Source: Martelella lutilitoris (lineage in GTDB: Bacteria > Pseudomonadota > Alphaproteobacteria > Rhizobiales > Rhizobiaceae). From it: a DNA stretch of 64,000 nucleotides. The stretch spans positions 62,001 through 126,000 of the forward strand of contig NZ_CP066786.1 of assembly GCF_016598595.1 (NCBI RefSeq), read 5' to 3'. This document shows, one piece after another, positions 8,126-16,930 of the stretch. The notes under the pieces were generated by a model, which did not search any database, was not told the DNA's origin, and saw only the letters and a program-made list of their open reading frames with translations. How positions within the stretch are numbered: the first letter of the stretch is position 1; each line of letters begins with the position of its first letter. A program made the translations under genes and the position numbers.

Positions 8126-9058
8126 CTATGCCGGGCTGGACGAGCGGAAAAGGCCGTTTCCGGCGGCCTGCTCCAGCGCGGCGACGAAAAGCCGCTGCTC
8201 GGCCGTCGGCGTCACATTGGTGCGCATGGAAACGCCGACGGGGCCGCCGAGCAGGTCGTTATCTATGGCCAGCGTCGCCAGCGTGCCGTTTTCGAGCTCG
8301 TCGCGCACCACGCCTTCGGAGATGAACCAGACCGTATCGGAATCGAGCACGACCCGGCGCCCGAAGGCGAGCGCCACGCTCTCGAAGGCGGGTTCCGGCT
8401 GGGCGAGGCCAAGCGCATGGAGATAGGCCGTCACCAGCGGCGCGATCACCGCGCCCGGCGGCGGCAGCATCAGCGGGTGGCTCCGCAGGGCTTCGGCATC
8501 CGGGGCAAGGCCGTCGAGCGGATGGCCGCGACGCACGACGGCAACGATCCGTTCCGAATAGAGCTGGCGGAAGGAAAGTCCCTCCATCAGCGTTGCCGAT
8601 GCCATGCGGCCGACGACCATGTCGAGCGCGCCCTCTCTCAACTGGGAAAGCAGCAGCCAGTTGGGGCCGGTGGTTACCCGCAGCATGCATTGCGGCGCGC
8701 TGTGGCGAAGATGAAGCGCTGCACGCGGGACGAGCGCGGTCGAGGCCGTTGGCAGCGCGCCGACGACGAGGCGGGTGCGCGGCGGCCGGCCCTCGCGCAC
8801 AAGGTCCTGGGCGCGGACGAGGTCCACCAGCGCCTGGCCGCCATATTGCTGGAAGGTCTTGCCCGCCTGCGTCAGCGTCAGCCGGCGGCCGGAGCGGTCA
8901 AACAGTTCGACCTGCAGGATCTCCTCCAGTTCGCGGATGGTTTTCGAGACGGCGGGTTGGCTGACATGAAGCGCGCTCGCGGCCCCGCTCAGCGAGCCGC
9001 GTCGCGCGGTTTCGAGAAAAGAGCGCAGATGACGCATGCGCAGGCGAGGATCGAGCAA
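8126..9058 (-). CDS. pcaQ: LysR-type activator PcaQ of the protocatechuate genes
   Basis: A 310-residue LysR regulator with an N-terminal winged helix (residues 8-67, including SQPAVSKTIRELE) and an effector domain. It is divergent from pcaD-C, pcaH and pcaG, and the gap holds a perfect PcaQ operator, so the name is well supported. PcaQ in rhizobia activates the pca operon in response to carboxymuconolactone or carboxymuconate (established). TTG at 9058 is preferred because it gives the short LDPRLRMRHLR lead seen in PcaQ proteins; ATG at 9037 would give 303 residues. The operator begins two bases upstream of that TTG, so autoregulation is likely. Confidence 0.88.
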   Translation of the reverse strand: MLDPRLRMRHLRSFLETARRGSLSGAASALHVSQPAVSKTIRELEEILQVELFDRSGRRLTLTQAGKTFQQYGGQALVDLVRAQDLVREGRPPRTRLVVGALPTASTALVPRAALHLRHSAPQCMLRVTTGPNWLLLSQLREGALDMVVGRMASATLMEGLSFRQLYSERIVAVVRRGHPLDGLAPDAEALRSHPLMLPPPGAVIAPLVTAYLHALGLAQPEPAFESVALAFGRRVVLDSDTVWFISEGVVRDELENGTLATLAIDNDLLGGPVGVSMRTNVTPTAEQRLFVAALEQAAGNGLFRSSSPA

Positions 9059-9060
9059 GG

Positions 9061-9076
9061 TTAACCTATAGGTTAT
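9061..9076. promoter_or_regulatory. PcaQ operator
   Basis: TTAACC-TATA-GGTTAT; on the minus strand this is ATAACC-N4-GGTTAA, identical to the PcaQ motif I recall from Sinorhizobium meliloti. A possible -10 box TATAAT for the pca genes is at 9093-9098, with no good -35, as expected for an activated promoter. Confidence 0.85.
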
Positions 9077-9142
9077 GATACTTTCCCTTAAATATAATTT
9101 TTTGTGCGCCCTGGCTATGGCAAAACAGACTGGGAGGAACGC

Positions 9143-10318
9143 ATGATCATTCAAGCGAACGGCACTGCACTGCATGTGCGCCAGGACGGGCCTGAAGACG
9201 GCCGCGCGGTTTTGTTCATCAATTCGCTGGGGACCGATCTCAGGGTCTGGGACCGGCTCATAGAGCTTATGCCGAAGGGGCTTCGGCTCGTCCGTTATGA
9301 CAAGCGCGGCCACGGGCTTTCCGGCCTTGGTCCCGCCGATACCCGTCTTTCCATCGAAACCCTTGCCGATGACGCGATCGCCCTTTGCGAGGCTCTGGAG
9401 CTTGAGGACGTGATGCTTGTCGGCCTTTCGATCGGCGGGCTGATCGCGCAGTCCGCGGCCCTCAGGCGTCCCGACCTCGTGGACGCCATGGTGTTGATGG
9501 ATACGGCGATGCGCATCGGTACGCCCGAGAGCTGGCAGGACCGAATCGCTGCTCTTCAGGCCGGCGGCATCGCCGCGATTTCCGACGCCGTTTTGGCGCG
9601 CTGGTTCGCGCCGGCGTTTCTCGCATCGCCCGAGGCTGCGATGTGGCGTGCCATGCTGGAGCGCACGCCGCTCGACGGCTATATAGACTGTTGCAGGGCG
9701 TTGGCCGGCGCCGACTATTCGGCCCGCGCGGCGGAGGTGAAGTGCCCGGTGCTTGCCCTTTGCGGCGCGCTCGACGGATCGACGCCGCCCGATCTCGTGC
9801 GCGAGACCGCCGTTGCATACAGGGCGCCGTTTCACCTGATCGACAATGCCGGCCACCTGCCGCCGGTGGAACAGCCCGAGGCCGTTGCGAGCCTTCTTTC
9901 CGGCTTCCTGCAAAGCACGTCCGAGAGAGCCGGTGGCGGTCGCCTTGAAACCGGGATGCGGGTTCGCCGCGCGGTTCTGGGCGATGCCCATGTCGATCGC
10001 GCCGAAGCGGCAAAGACGCCGCTCGACGAGGCCTTCCAGACATTGATCACCGAAAGCGCCTGGGGCACGGTCTGGGCCTCGGACGCGATCAGCCGGCGCG
10101 AACGCTCGATGCTGACGCTGGCGCTGCTCGCCGCAACCGGCAATTTCGAGGAAATCCCGATGCATATCCGCGCGACGGCCCGCACCGGGGCCAGCCGGCA
10201 GGACGTGGTGGAGGCTTTCCAGCATGTTGCCATCTATGCCGGCGTGCCGCGCGCCAATCATGCCTTGAAACTGGCAAAGGCTGCCTTTGCCGAAATGGAG
10301 GAAAATGACGATGACTGA
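9143..10318 (+). CDS. pcaL: Fused 3-oxoadipate enol-lactonase / 4-carboxymuconolactone decarboxylase
   Basis: A 391-residue fusion. Residues 1-258 are an alpha/beta hydrolase (PcaD) with the catalytic triad Ser96 (GLSIGG), Asp211 and His238. Residues 263-388 are a CMD-fold domain (PcaC) that includes EIPMHIRATARTGAS. The two domains catalyse consecutive steps: decarboxylation of gamma-carboxymuconolactone and hydrolysis of the enol-lactone to 3-oxoadipate. The fused form is called PcaL in actinobacteria; many rhizobia keep two genes (recalled). The ATG at 9143 follows GGGAGGAA, and the gene overlaps pcaH by eight bases. Confidence 0.92.
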   Translation: MIIQANGTALHVRQDGPEDGRAVLFINSLGTDLRVWDRLIELMPKGLRLVRYDKRGHGLSGLGPADTRLSIETLADDAIALCEALELEDVMLVGLSIGGLIAQSAALRRPDLVDAMVLMDTAMRIGTPESWQDRIAALQAGGIAAISDAVLARWFAPAFLASPEAAMWRAMLERTPLDGYIDCCRALAGADYSARAAEVKCPVLALCGALDGSTPPDLVRETAVAYRAPFHLIDNAGHLPPVEQPEAVASLLSGFLQSTSERAGGGRLETGMRVRRAVLGDAHVDRAEAAKTPLDEAFQTLITESAWGTVWASDAISRRERSMLTLALLAATGNFEEIPMHIRATARTGASRQDVVEAFQHVAIYAGVPRANHALKLAKAAFAEMEENDDD

Positions 10319-11039
10319 TCTGGGACCACTGATCCCGCGAAACCGGATGGTTCATCCCCCGGCTTATACGCCGGGCTACAAGACCTCGGTCGCCCGCTCG
10401 CCGAACCTGCCGCTCCTGTCTCTGGAAAGCGGCCCCTCGGAGGAGACCGGCCCGGTTTTTGGCCATAACCAGCTCGGGCCGCTCGACAACAACCTGATCC
10501 TCAACTGGACGAAGGGCGAGGCGCCCGCCGTCGGCGAGCGCATCCTGGTCTATGGCCGCATCATGGACGAGCGCGGCAAGCCGGTGCCCGAAACGCTGAT
10601 CGAGATCTGGCAGGCCAATGCCGGCGGTCGCTACCGCCACAAGAAGGACACGTATTTTGCCCCGCTCGACCCGAATTTCGGCGGCTGCGGGCGCACGATC
10701 ACCGATGCCGAGGGCAACTATCAGTTCCTCACCATCCGGCCCGGCGCCTATCCCTGGCCCAATGGCGGCAATGACTGGCGGCCGATGCATATCCACGTCT
10801 CGGCCTACGGCCACAGTTTCGGCCAGCGGCTGATCACCCAGATGTATTTCGAGGGCGATCCGCTGATCCCGCTCTGTCCGATTGCCAACACCGTGCGACA
10901 GCGCGGCGATCTCGACGGCCTTGTCGCGCCGCTCGACATGAACATGTCACGCCCGCATGACTTCCTGGCCTACAAGTTCGACATCGTCCTGCGCGGCCGC
11001 CGCCAGACCATGTTCGAGAACAAGATGGAGGGGATGTGA
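10311..11039 (+). CDS. pcaH: Protocatechuate 3,4-dioxygenase beta subunit
   Basis: A 242-residue intradiol dioxygenase subunit. The iron ligands expected for PcaH are visible: the tyrosines in RYRHKK/GAYPWPN and the two histidines of MHIHVS. It binds the non-haem Fe(III) and, with PcaG, opens protocatechuate to 3-carboxy-cis,cis-muconate. The ATG at 10311 was chosen over an in-frame ATG at 10305 because GGAGGA (10297-10302) is correctly spaced for it. It overlaps pcaL and is followed one base later by pcaG. Confidence 0.95.
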   Translation: MTDLGPLIPRNRMVHPPAYTPGYKTSVARSPNLPLLSLESGPSEETGPVFGHNQLGPLDNNLILNWTKGEAPAVGERILVYGRIMDERGKPVPETLIEIWQANAGGRYRHKKDTYFAPLDPNFGGCGRTITDAEGNYQFLTIRPGAYPWPNGGNDWRPMHIHVSAYGHSFGQRLITQMYFEGDPLIPLCPIANTVRQRGDLDGLVAPLDMNMSRPHDFLAYKFDIVLRGRRQTMFENKMEGM

Positions 11040-11040
11040 T

Positions 11041-11640
11041 ATGGTCCAGAAACTTCAAAACCTCAAGGAAACGGCATCCCAGACCGCCGGTCCCTACGTC
11101 CATATCGGCCTGATGCCGACTTATGCCGGCAATCCGGGCTCCTACGAGCAGGAGATTGGTGCGAGCCCCATTTCGGAAGGGGCGAAGGGCAAGATCATCG
11201 AGATCCGCGGTCAGGTCTTCGACGGAACGGGCAATGCGATCCGAGATGCCATGCTGGAAAGCTGGCAGCCGGATGCCTCCGGCATCTTTCCTGGCCAGCC
11301 GGGCGCGGACCCCGCCGTTTCCGGCCTCTGCCGCTTTGCAGCCGACGCCGACAGCGGCGAGTTCGTTCTGAAAACGGTGAAGCCCGGCGCCTTCAGGGGC
11401 AGGGGCGGCTCGCACAACGCGCCGCATATCTCGCTGTGGATCGTCGCGCGCGGCATCAATATCGGTCTCAACACCCGCATCTATTTCGAGGATGAGGACA
11501 ATGCCAATGACCGCATCCTCAAGGCCGTCGAACTGAAGCACCGGGTGCCGACGCTGATCGCGAAGAAAACCGGCGATGGGCAGTATCGTTTCGATGTCCG
11601 TCTGCAGGGTGACGCCGAGACGGTGTTTCTGGATATCTGA
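11041..11640 (+). CDS. pcaG: Protocatechuate 3,4-dioxygenase alpha subunit
   Basis: A 199-residue intradiol dioxygenase alpha subunit with the usual start (LKETASQTAGPYVHIGLMP) and the later NAPHISLWIVARGIN stretch. The alpha subunit keeps the fold of PcaH but not its full set of iron ligands. It is placed directly behind pcaH and completes the ring-cleavage enzyme. The stop TGA at 11638-11640 is followed by a 255-base gap with hairpins before pcaB. Confidence 0.95.
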   Translation: MVQKLQNLKETASQTAGPYVHIGLMPTYAGNPGSYEQEIGASPISEGAKGKIIEIRGQVFDGTGNAIRDAMLESWQPDASGIFPGQPGADPAVSGLCRFAADADSGEFVLKTVKPGAFRGRGGSHNAPHISLWIVARGINIGLNTRIYFEDEDNANDRILKAVELKHRVPTLIAKKTGDGQYRFDVRLQGDAETVFLDI

Positions 11641-11673
11641 CGGGGCAACAAACCTTGCCGCCGCCAATCTTCC

Positions 11674-11722
11674 CCTTGAGGGCGGGGCTCTCGCTGACAG
11701 CTTTGCCGCACCGCCCTCAAGG
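11674..11722. repeat. Hairpin in the pcaG-pcaB gap
   Basis: CCTTGAGGGCGG (11674-11685) and its exact complement CCGCCCTCAAGG (11711-11722) form a 12-base-pair stem with a 25-base loop. More inverted short pieces follow up to about 11800. It looks like a mosaic intergenic repeat of the rhizobial kind, or a processing hairpin that lowers pcaB relative to pcaHG. No run of T follows, so it is not a standard terminator. Confidence 0.5.
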
Positions 11723-11895
11723 CTTCTCGCCCCGGATGGGAGAGCGGATATGGAGCGACATCCAAGGTCGTCTGCGATAGCCCTCGCCATGAAGAGGAGA
11801 GATCGGACAAGCGCGGTTGGCTTTCGACGGGCATGAAGGCATTCTCTCCGAGTCAATCAGACAGAAGTTACCCGGTTTTTCAGGGAGCATCAGGC

Positions 11896-12948
11896 GTGAC
11901 CATATCGGCATTCGAACATCCCTGGCTCGGCGGCTATTTTGGCGACCCGGAAACCGCCGCGATCTGGTCGCCGGAGCGACAATTGCGGCACATGCTGGCC
12001 TTCGAGGCAGCCTGGAGCCGGGCGCTGGCCGCGACAGGGCGCTGTGATGCGGGAGACGCCGAGAAGGTCGCTATTGCGATCGAACGCGCCGAGATCGCGC
12101 CGGAAGCGCTCAGGGCGGGCATGGCGTCGGATGGCGTGCCGGTGCCGGCGCTCCTTGCTCTTCTGCGCAAGGGCGTGCCGGATGCCGCCCTGCACAAGGG
12201 CGCGACGTCGCAGGATGTGGTCGACACCGCGCTGGCCCTGACCTTGCAGGAGACGACGGCGCTGTTTCTCGACCGTCTGGCAGAGCTTGATGCAGCCCTG
12301 CAGGCGCTTGAGCGCGCCTTTGGCGATGAGAAGCTCATGGGCCGCACGCGCATGCAGGCGGCGGCCGAAATCAAGGCGCGCGAGCGGATCGCCACATGGC
12401 GGTTTCCGCTCGCAGACCATGCCGATCGGCTGAGATCCCTTGGGCCGCGCATCGAGAAGGTTCAGATCGGCGGCGCTGCCGGCGACCGTGCGGCGTTTGG
12501 CGATAAGGCGGACGCCATGGTCGCCTCCGTCGCCGCGCAACTTGGTCTTCAGCCCACCGAAAAAGCCTGGCATGCCATGCGCGAGGGTATTGCCGACTAT
12601 GCCTCGATGCTCTCGCTGGTTTCCGGAACGCTCGGCAAGATGGGCCAGGACGTGGCGCTGATGGCGCAGCAGGGCATTGACGAGATCGCCCTTTCCGGCG
12701 GCGGTGGTTCGTCCGCTATGCCGCACAAGAGCAACCCGGTCCTGGCCGAACTGCTGGTGACGCTTGCCCGGTTCAACGCGGTGCAGGTTTCCGGCCTGCA
12801 TCATGCGCTCATCCATGAGCAGGAGCGTTCGGGCGCGGCGTGGAACCTGGAATGGATGATCCTGCCGCAAATGGCGCTTGCAACCGGTCGGTCTCTTTCG
12901 GCGGCGCTTGAGCTTTGCGGCAAGATCAGGCGGATCGGCAAGGGGTAG
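11896..12948 (+). CDS. pcaB: 3-carboxy-cis,cis-muconate cycloisomerase
   Basis: A 350-residue fumarase/aspartase-superfamily protein. The signature GGSSAMPHKSNP is present, together with the family start TISAFEHPWLGGYFGD and the GATSQDVVDTA stretch. PcaB turns carboxymuconate into gamma-carboxymuconolactone, the substrate of the PcaC domain. GTG at 11896 was chosen because CAGGGAG lies eight bases upstream and the N-terminus then matches the family; an upstream ATG at 11833 would add 21 unconvincing residues. The length equals that of rhizobial PcaB rather than the longer 450-residue forms. Confidence 0.92.
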   Translation: MTISAFEHPWLGGYFGDPETAAIWSPERQLRHMLAFEAAWSRALAATGRCDAGDAEKVAIAIERAEIAPEALRAGMASDGVPVPALLALLRKGVPDAALHKGATSQDVVDTALALTLQETTALFLDRLAELDAALQALERAFGDEKLMGRTRMQAAAEIKARERIATWRFPLADHADRLRSLGPRIEKVQIGGAAGDRAAFGDKADAMVASVAAQLGLQPTEKAWHAMREGIADYASMLSLVSGTLGKMGQDVALMAQQGIDEIALSGGGGSSAMPHKSNPVLAELLVTLARFNAVQVSGLHHALIHEQERSGAAWNLEWMILPQMALATGRSLSAALELCGKIRRIGKG

Positions 12949-12969
12949 CGGGCCGTCCGCATTTCAGCC

Positions 12970-13467
12970 TCAGAAGGTTACGCCTTCCGCCTCCAGCCGC
13001 TCCAGCACCAGTTCGGCCGATGTCAGCCGTTCGGCGGCGTTGCGGGCAAAGGCAAGCGTCAGCAGTTTGCGCCGCGCCGGCGCCAGCCTGTGCTCGGGGG
13101 CGGGACGGATGACTTCAGCGCCGTAGCGGTCGGCGAGCAGCAGGCCGCAATCTTCCGGAAAGATGTCGAGCGGAACGCCCGCATGGGTGGCGAAGAACAG
13201 CCGGTCGCAGTAGCCGCGGTATTCCGGCCATTTGGTGTCGACGCGAAAATCCTCGATCGATGACTTGATCTCGATGATCCAGATCTCGCCTTTCTCGGTG
13301 AGACAGATGAGGTCGGCGCGGCGGCCGTTCCTGAGCGTCATCTCGCTGATCGAGGCGTTGCGCATATGTTTCATCAGATGCTGGACGCCGCGGCGGACCA
13401 AGAGCGCTCGTTCGGACTGGCGGCCGTCGGCCGTCGGGTTCTTGGCGTGAAGATCGACAATCGCCAT
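12970..13467 (-). CDS. mmcB: MmcB family DNA repair protein (DUF1052)
   Basis: A 165-residue protein of the MmcB family, found throughout alphaproteobacteria and tied to the response to DNA damage in Caulobacter (known for the family). The centre (RRADLICLTEKGEIWIIEIKSS) has the D-x(n)-E-x-K pattern of PD-(D/E)XK nuclease-like folds. The ATG at 13467 follows AAAAGGAAG. I looked for an alphaproteobacterial LexA box (GTTC-N7-GTTC) upstream and saw none. It is convergent with pcaB, with 21 bases between. Confidence 0.85.
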   Translation of the reverse strand: MAIVDLHAKNPTADGRQSERALLVRRGVQHLMKHMRNASISEMTLRNGRRADLICLTEKGEIWIIEIKSSIEDFRVDTKWPEYRGYCDRLFFATHAGVPLDIFPEDCGLLLADRYGAEVIRPAPEHRLAPARRKLLTLAFARNAAERLTSAELVLERLEAEGVTF

Positions 13468-13634
13468 GGAACTTCCTTTTGATCGATGCATTTTCACAAC
13501 AGCGCAGTGCCGGCGTGTGGTCGTTTAAATGGCTTCCCACCACTTGCGCTTGTCACGCAATGAAATGTTAACCATAAGCTTTTATCAGCTAACTATTATC
13601 ACTTTTCGCTTCAATCGTCGCCACGAGACCGCTC

Positions 13635-14279
13635 ATGCACATCAGAATGCTTCTTCTTGCACTCTCTCTAACCGGACTGCTTGCCGCTGCGGGCTGCACC
13701 ACGACCGACGGCATGTCCTCGGGCAAGATGGCGCCGATCTCCGCTTATGCGGCCGTCAATGACGAGGGTATCGATCTGCCGCGCGTCCCGATTACCGAGG
13801 TCGACGACAAGTATCGACGCCAGATCGTGGACTACGAGACGGATGAAGCGCCCGGCACGATCGTGGTCGACACCAAGGAGCGCCTGCTGTATTACGTCGA
13901 GGAAGACGGCAAGGCCGTGCGTTACGGCATCGGCGTCGGCCGCGACGGTTTCCGCTGGTCCGGCAACGCCTATATCGGCCGCCGCGCCGAGTGGCCCACC
14001 TGGTATCCGCCGTCAGCCATGATCAAGCGCCAGCCGGAACTGAAGGAATATGCCGGCGGCATGGAGCCCGGGATCATGAACCCGCTCGGCGCCCGTGCGC
14101 TTTATCTTTACCGCAACGGCAACGACACCATGTTCCGCATTCACGGCAATCCCAACTGGACCTCGATCGGCCAGGCGGTGTCCTCCGGCTGTATCCGCAT
14201 GATCAACCAGGACATCATCGACCTTTATGCCCGCGTCGACCCCGACAAGCGCACCAAGGTTGTCGTGCTGCCGGGCTGA
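13635..14279 (+). CDS. Lipoprotein L,D-transpeptidase (YkuD domain)
   Basis: A 214-residue protein with a lipoprotein signal peptide; the lipobox LAAAGC ends at Cys21. The YkuD catalytic motif runs from His170 (HGNPNW) to Cys186 (SSGCIRM). Such enzymes make 3-3 cross-links in peptidoglycan or attach proteins to it, acting in the periplasm. Rhizobia carry many copies, so a specific role cannot be given. It stands alone and is followed by a clear terminator at 14300. Confidence 0.92.
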   Translation: MHIRMLLLALSLTGLLAAAGCTTTDGMSSGKMAPISAYAAVNDEGIDLPRVPITEVDDKYRRQIVDYETDEAPGTIVVDTKERLLYYVEEDGKAVRYGIGVGRDGFRWSGNAYIGRRAEWPTWYPPSAMIKRQPELKEYAGGMEPGIMNPLGARALYLYRNGNDTMFRIHGNPNWTSIGQAVSSGCIRMINQDIIDLYARVDPDKRTKVVVLPG

Positions 14280-14299
14280 TCACGGCCGACGCGGTTTCG

Positions 14300-14326
14300 A
14301 AGGCGGTTCTCCGGAGCCGCCTTTTT
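14300..14326 (+). terminator. Rho-independent terminator after the L,D-transpeptidase
   Basis: AAGGCGG (14300-14306) pairs with CCGCCTT (14317-14323); the loop is 10 bases and the stem runs into five T. Confidence 0.85.
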
Positions 14327-14442
14327 CATTTGCAAATCCGCGAATTGCAGCGCCCGCGCTTGATTTTGGCGACTGCTTCGATAGATAGAGCCGATACACT
14401 TCAAGCGGCATGACCTTTCGCCGCATCCCGAAAGGCCCGGCT

Positions 14443-15537
14443 ATGCAGACCCCCTATTACCTCATCGACAGGTCCAGACTTCAGGAAAACCTCGACAAGA
14501 TCGCCTGGCTGCGCGAGGCTTCCGGCGCCAAGGCGCTTCTGGCGCTCAAATGCTTTGCGACGTGGTCGGTTTTCGACCAGATGCGCCGGTATATGGACGG
14601 CACCACCTCGTCCTCGCTTTATGAGGTCAAGCTCGGCTACGAAAAATTCGGCGGCGAGACCCATGCCTATTCGGTGGCCTACGGCGAAGACGAGATCGAC
14701 GAGGTTCTGGAAAACTGCGACAAGATCATCTTCAACTCGATCGGCCAGCTTTCGCGTTTCAAGGCGCAGTCGGAGGGCAAGATCCGGGGCTTGCGCGTCA
14801 ACCCGCAGGTTTCGACCTCGGATTTCGACCTTGCCGATCCGGCCCGTCCCTTCTCGCGCCTTGGCGAGCATGATCCGGCGGTGATTGAAACCGTCCTCGA
14901 TCAGGTTTCCGGCTTCATGTTTCACAACAACTGCGAGAACGAGGATTTCGACCGTTTCGACGAAATGCTGACCGTCATCGAGCAGCGCTTCGGTCATTTG
15001 ATCGAGCGCCTCGACTGGGTAAGTCTCGGCGGCGGCATCCATTTCACCGGCGAGAACTATCCGCTGGAAAAGCTCGCCGCGCGGCTCAAGGCCTTTGCCG
15101 AGAAATACGGCGTTCAGGTCTATCTGGAGCCCGGCGAGGCGGCCATCACGGGTGCCGCGACGCTGGAAGTGACCGTGCTCGACACGCTGAACAACGGCAA
15201 GGATCTCGCCATTGTCGATTCGTCGATCGAGGCGCATATGCTCGACCTGCTGATCTATCGCGAAAGCGCGAAGATTTCGCCCGATACCGGCCCCCACCAG
15301 GTGATGATCTGCGGAAAATCCTGCCTTGCCGGCGATATTTTCGGCGAGTTTTCCTTTGAGCAACCGATCAAGGTCGGCGACCGGCTGTCGATCGAGAACG
15401 CCGCCGGTTACACGATGGTCAAGAAGAACTGGTTCAATGGCGTGAAGATGCCGTCGATCGCGATCCGTGAGGAGAATGGCGAGATCCGCACCGTTCGCGA
15501 ATTCGGCTATGACGATTTCAGATCCGCCCTGTCGTGA
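14443..15537 (+). CDS. nspC: Carboxynorspermidine decarboxylase
   Basis: A 364-residue PLP enzyme of the alanine-racemase fold. Lys36 in LLALKCFATW is the likely Schiff-base lysine; SLGGGIHFTGENYP and YLEPGEA are family motifs. It removes CO2 from carboxy(nor)spermidine to give (nor)spermidine; in alphaproteobacteria this is the usual route to spermidine. The ATG at 14443 has GAAAGG upstream; an in-frame ATG at 14410 is less likely. The partner synthase gene follows after 87 bases on the same strand, so the two form a complete polyamine pair. Confidence 0.92.
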   Translation: MQTPYYLIDRSRLQENLDKIAWLREASGAKALLALKCFATWSVFDQMRRYMDGTTSSSLYEVKLGYEKFGGETHAYSVAYGEDEIDEVLENCDKIIFNSIGQLSRFKAQSEGKIRGLRVNPQVSTSDFDLADPARPFSRLGEHDPAVIETVLDQVSGFMFHNNCENEDFDRFDEMLTVIEQRFGHLIERLDWVSLGGGIHFTGENYPLEKLAARLKAFAEKYGVQVYLEPGEAAITGAATLEVTVLDTLNNGKDLAIVDSSIEAHMLDLLIYRESAKISPDTGPHQVMICGKSCLAGDIFGEFSFEQPIKVGDRLSIENAAGYTMVKKNWFNGVKMPSIAIREENGEIRTVREFGYDDFRSALS

Positions 15538-15624
15538 GGCCGGGCTGACCCCGCGGAGCGGTTCGCCGCTCCAACCCTTGATTTCGGGCAGGCAAAGCTG
15601 CCCAAAACCGGAGGCGTTGTTCCG

Positions 15625-16875
15625 ATGAAGAAAAATGTGCTGATTATCGGCGCGGGCGGCGTGGCCCAGGTGGTCGCCCATAAATGTGCCCAGAACAATG
15701 ATGTGCTCGGCGATATCCATATCGCTTCGCGCACCAAGTCCAAATGCGATGCGATCATCGAGAGCGTTCTGGAAAAGAAGGCGATGAAACAGGATGGCGT
15801 CCTGCTCGCCCATCAGCTTGATGCGCTCGATATTTCCTCGACCGTGGCGCTGATCAACCAGACCGGCGTCGAGATCGTCATCAATGTCGGCACCGCCTTC
15901 CTCAACATGTCGGTGCTGGAAGCCTGCCTTGAAACCGGCGCGGCCTATATCGACACCGCCATCCACGAAGAGCCCGACAAGATCTGCGAAACCCCGCCGT
16001 GGTATGCGAACTACGAGTGGAAGCGCAAGGATCGTTGCGCGGAAAATGGCGTCACCGCCATTCTCGGCGCCGGTTTCGATCCGGGCGTCGTCAATGCCTA
16101 TGCCCGTCTTGCCAAGGATGACTATGTCGATGACATCACCGACATCGACATTGTCGACATCAATGCCGGCAGCCATGGCAAGTATTTCGCCACGAATTTC
16201 GACCCGGAGATCAATTTCCGCGAGTTCACCGGCACGGTCTATGCCTGGCAGAACAATGAATGGACGACGAACAGGATGTTCGAGGTCGGCCACGAGTTCG
16301 ATCTGCCGGTCGTCGGCAAGCAGAAGGCCTATATGTCCGGCCATGATGAAATTCATTCTTTGTCGAAGAATATGGGCTCGCCCAATGTCCGCTTCTGGAT
16401 GGGTTTCGGCGACCACTACATCAATGTCTTCACCGTGCTGAAAAGCCTCGGCCTCTTGTCTGAACAGCCGGTGATGACGGCCGAAGGCCAGGAAGTGGTG
16501 CCGCTGAAGGTGGTCAAGGCCGTGCTGCCCGACCCGTCATCGCTGGCGCCGAATTATACCGGCAAGACCTGCATCGGCGACTTCGTCAAGGGCACCAAGG
16601 ACGGCAAGCCGGCGGAAGTTTTCATCTACAATGTCTCTGACCACAAGGAGGCCTATAACGAAGTCGGCTCACAGGGCATCTCCTTTACCGCCGGCGTTCC
16701 CCCGGTCGCGGCCGCCATTCTGGTCGCCTCCGGCGACTGGGACGTGAAGACCATGGCCAATGTCGAGGAACTGCCGCCGAAGCCCTTCCTCCATATCCTG
16801 AACCAGATCGGCCTGCCGACCCGGATCAGGGACGAGAACGGTGACCGCGCGCTCGATTTTTCGAAGTCGGTTTAG
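15625..16875 (+). CDS. Carboxynorspermidine synthase (saccharopine dehydrogenase-like)
   Basis: A 416-residue NADPH-dependent reductase. The Rossmann motif GAGGVAQVVAHKC is at residues 9-21, and the rest matches the saccharopine-dehydrogenase-like carboxynorspermidine synthases (IGFDPGVVNAYARL region, C-terminal domain with the TAGVPPVAAA stretch). It joins aspartate semialdehyde to putrescine or diaminopropane by reductive amination. Neighbouring nspC then decarboxylates the product. GGAGGCG precedes the ATG. Confidence 0.92.
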   Translation: MKKNVLIIGAGGVAQVVAHKCAQNNDVLGDIHIASRTKSKCDAIIESVLEKKAMKQDGVLLAHQLDALDISSTVALINQTGVEIVINVGTAFLNMSVLEACLETGAAYIDTAIHEEPDKICETPPWYANYEWKRKDRCAENGVTAILGAGFDPGVVNAYARLAKDDYVDDITDIDIVDINAGSHGKYFATNFDPEINFREFTGTVYAWQNNEWTTNRMFEVGHEFDLPVVGKQKAYMSGHDEIHSLSKNMGSPNVRFWMGFGDHYINVFTVLKSLGLLSEQPVMTAEGQEVVPLKVVKAVLPDPSSLAPNYTGKTCIGDFVKGTKDGKPAEVFIYNVSDHKEAYNEVGSQGISFTAGVPPVAAAILVASGDWDVKTMANVEELPPKPFLHILNQIGLPTRIRDENGDRALDFSKSV

Positions 16876-16930
16876 CTTTTCGAAACAAGAGAGGGGCTGG
16901 CGCGGGGCGTCTTAAACCGCCGCGCCGGCT

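Noticed and set aside
13468..13634. LexA box upstream of mmcB
   Set aside because: No GTTC-N7-GTTC arrangement was found in the gap.
15538..15624. Promoter or riboswitch between the two polyamine genes
   Set aside because: 87 bases without clear promoter boxes or a known motif; co-transcription is simpler.
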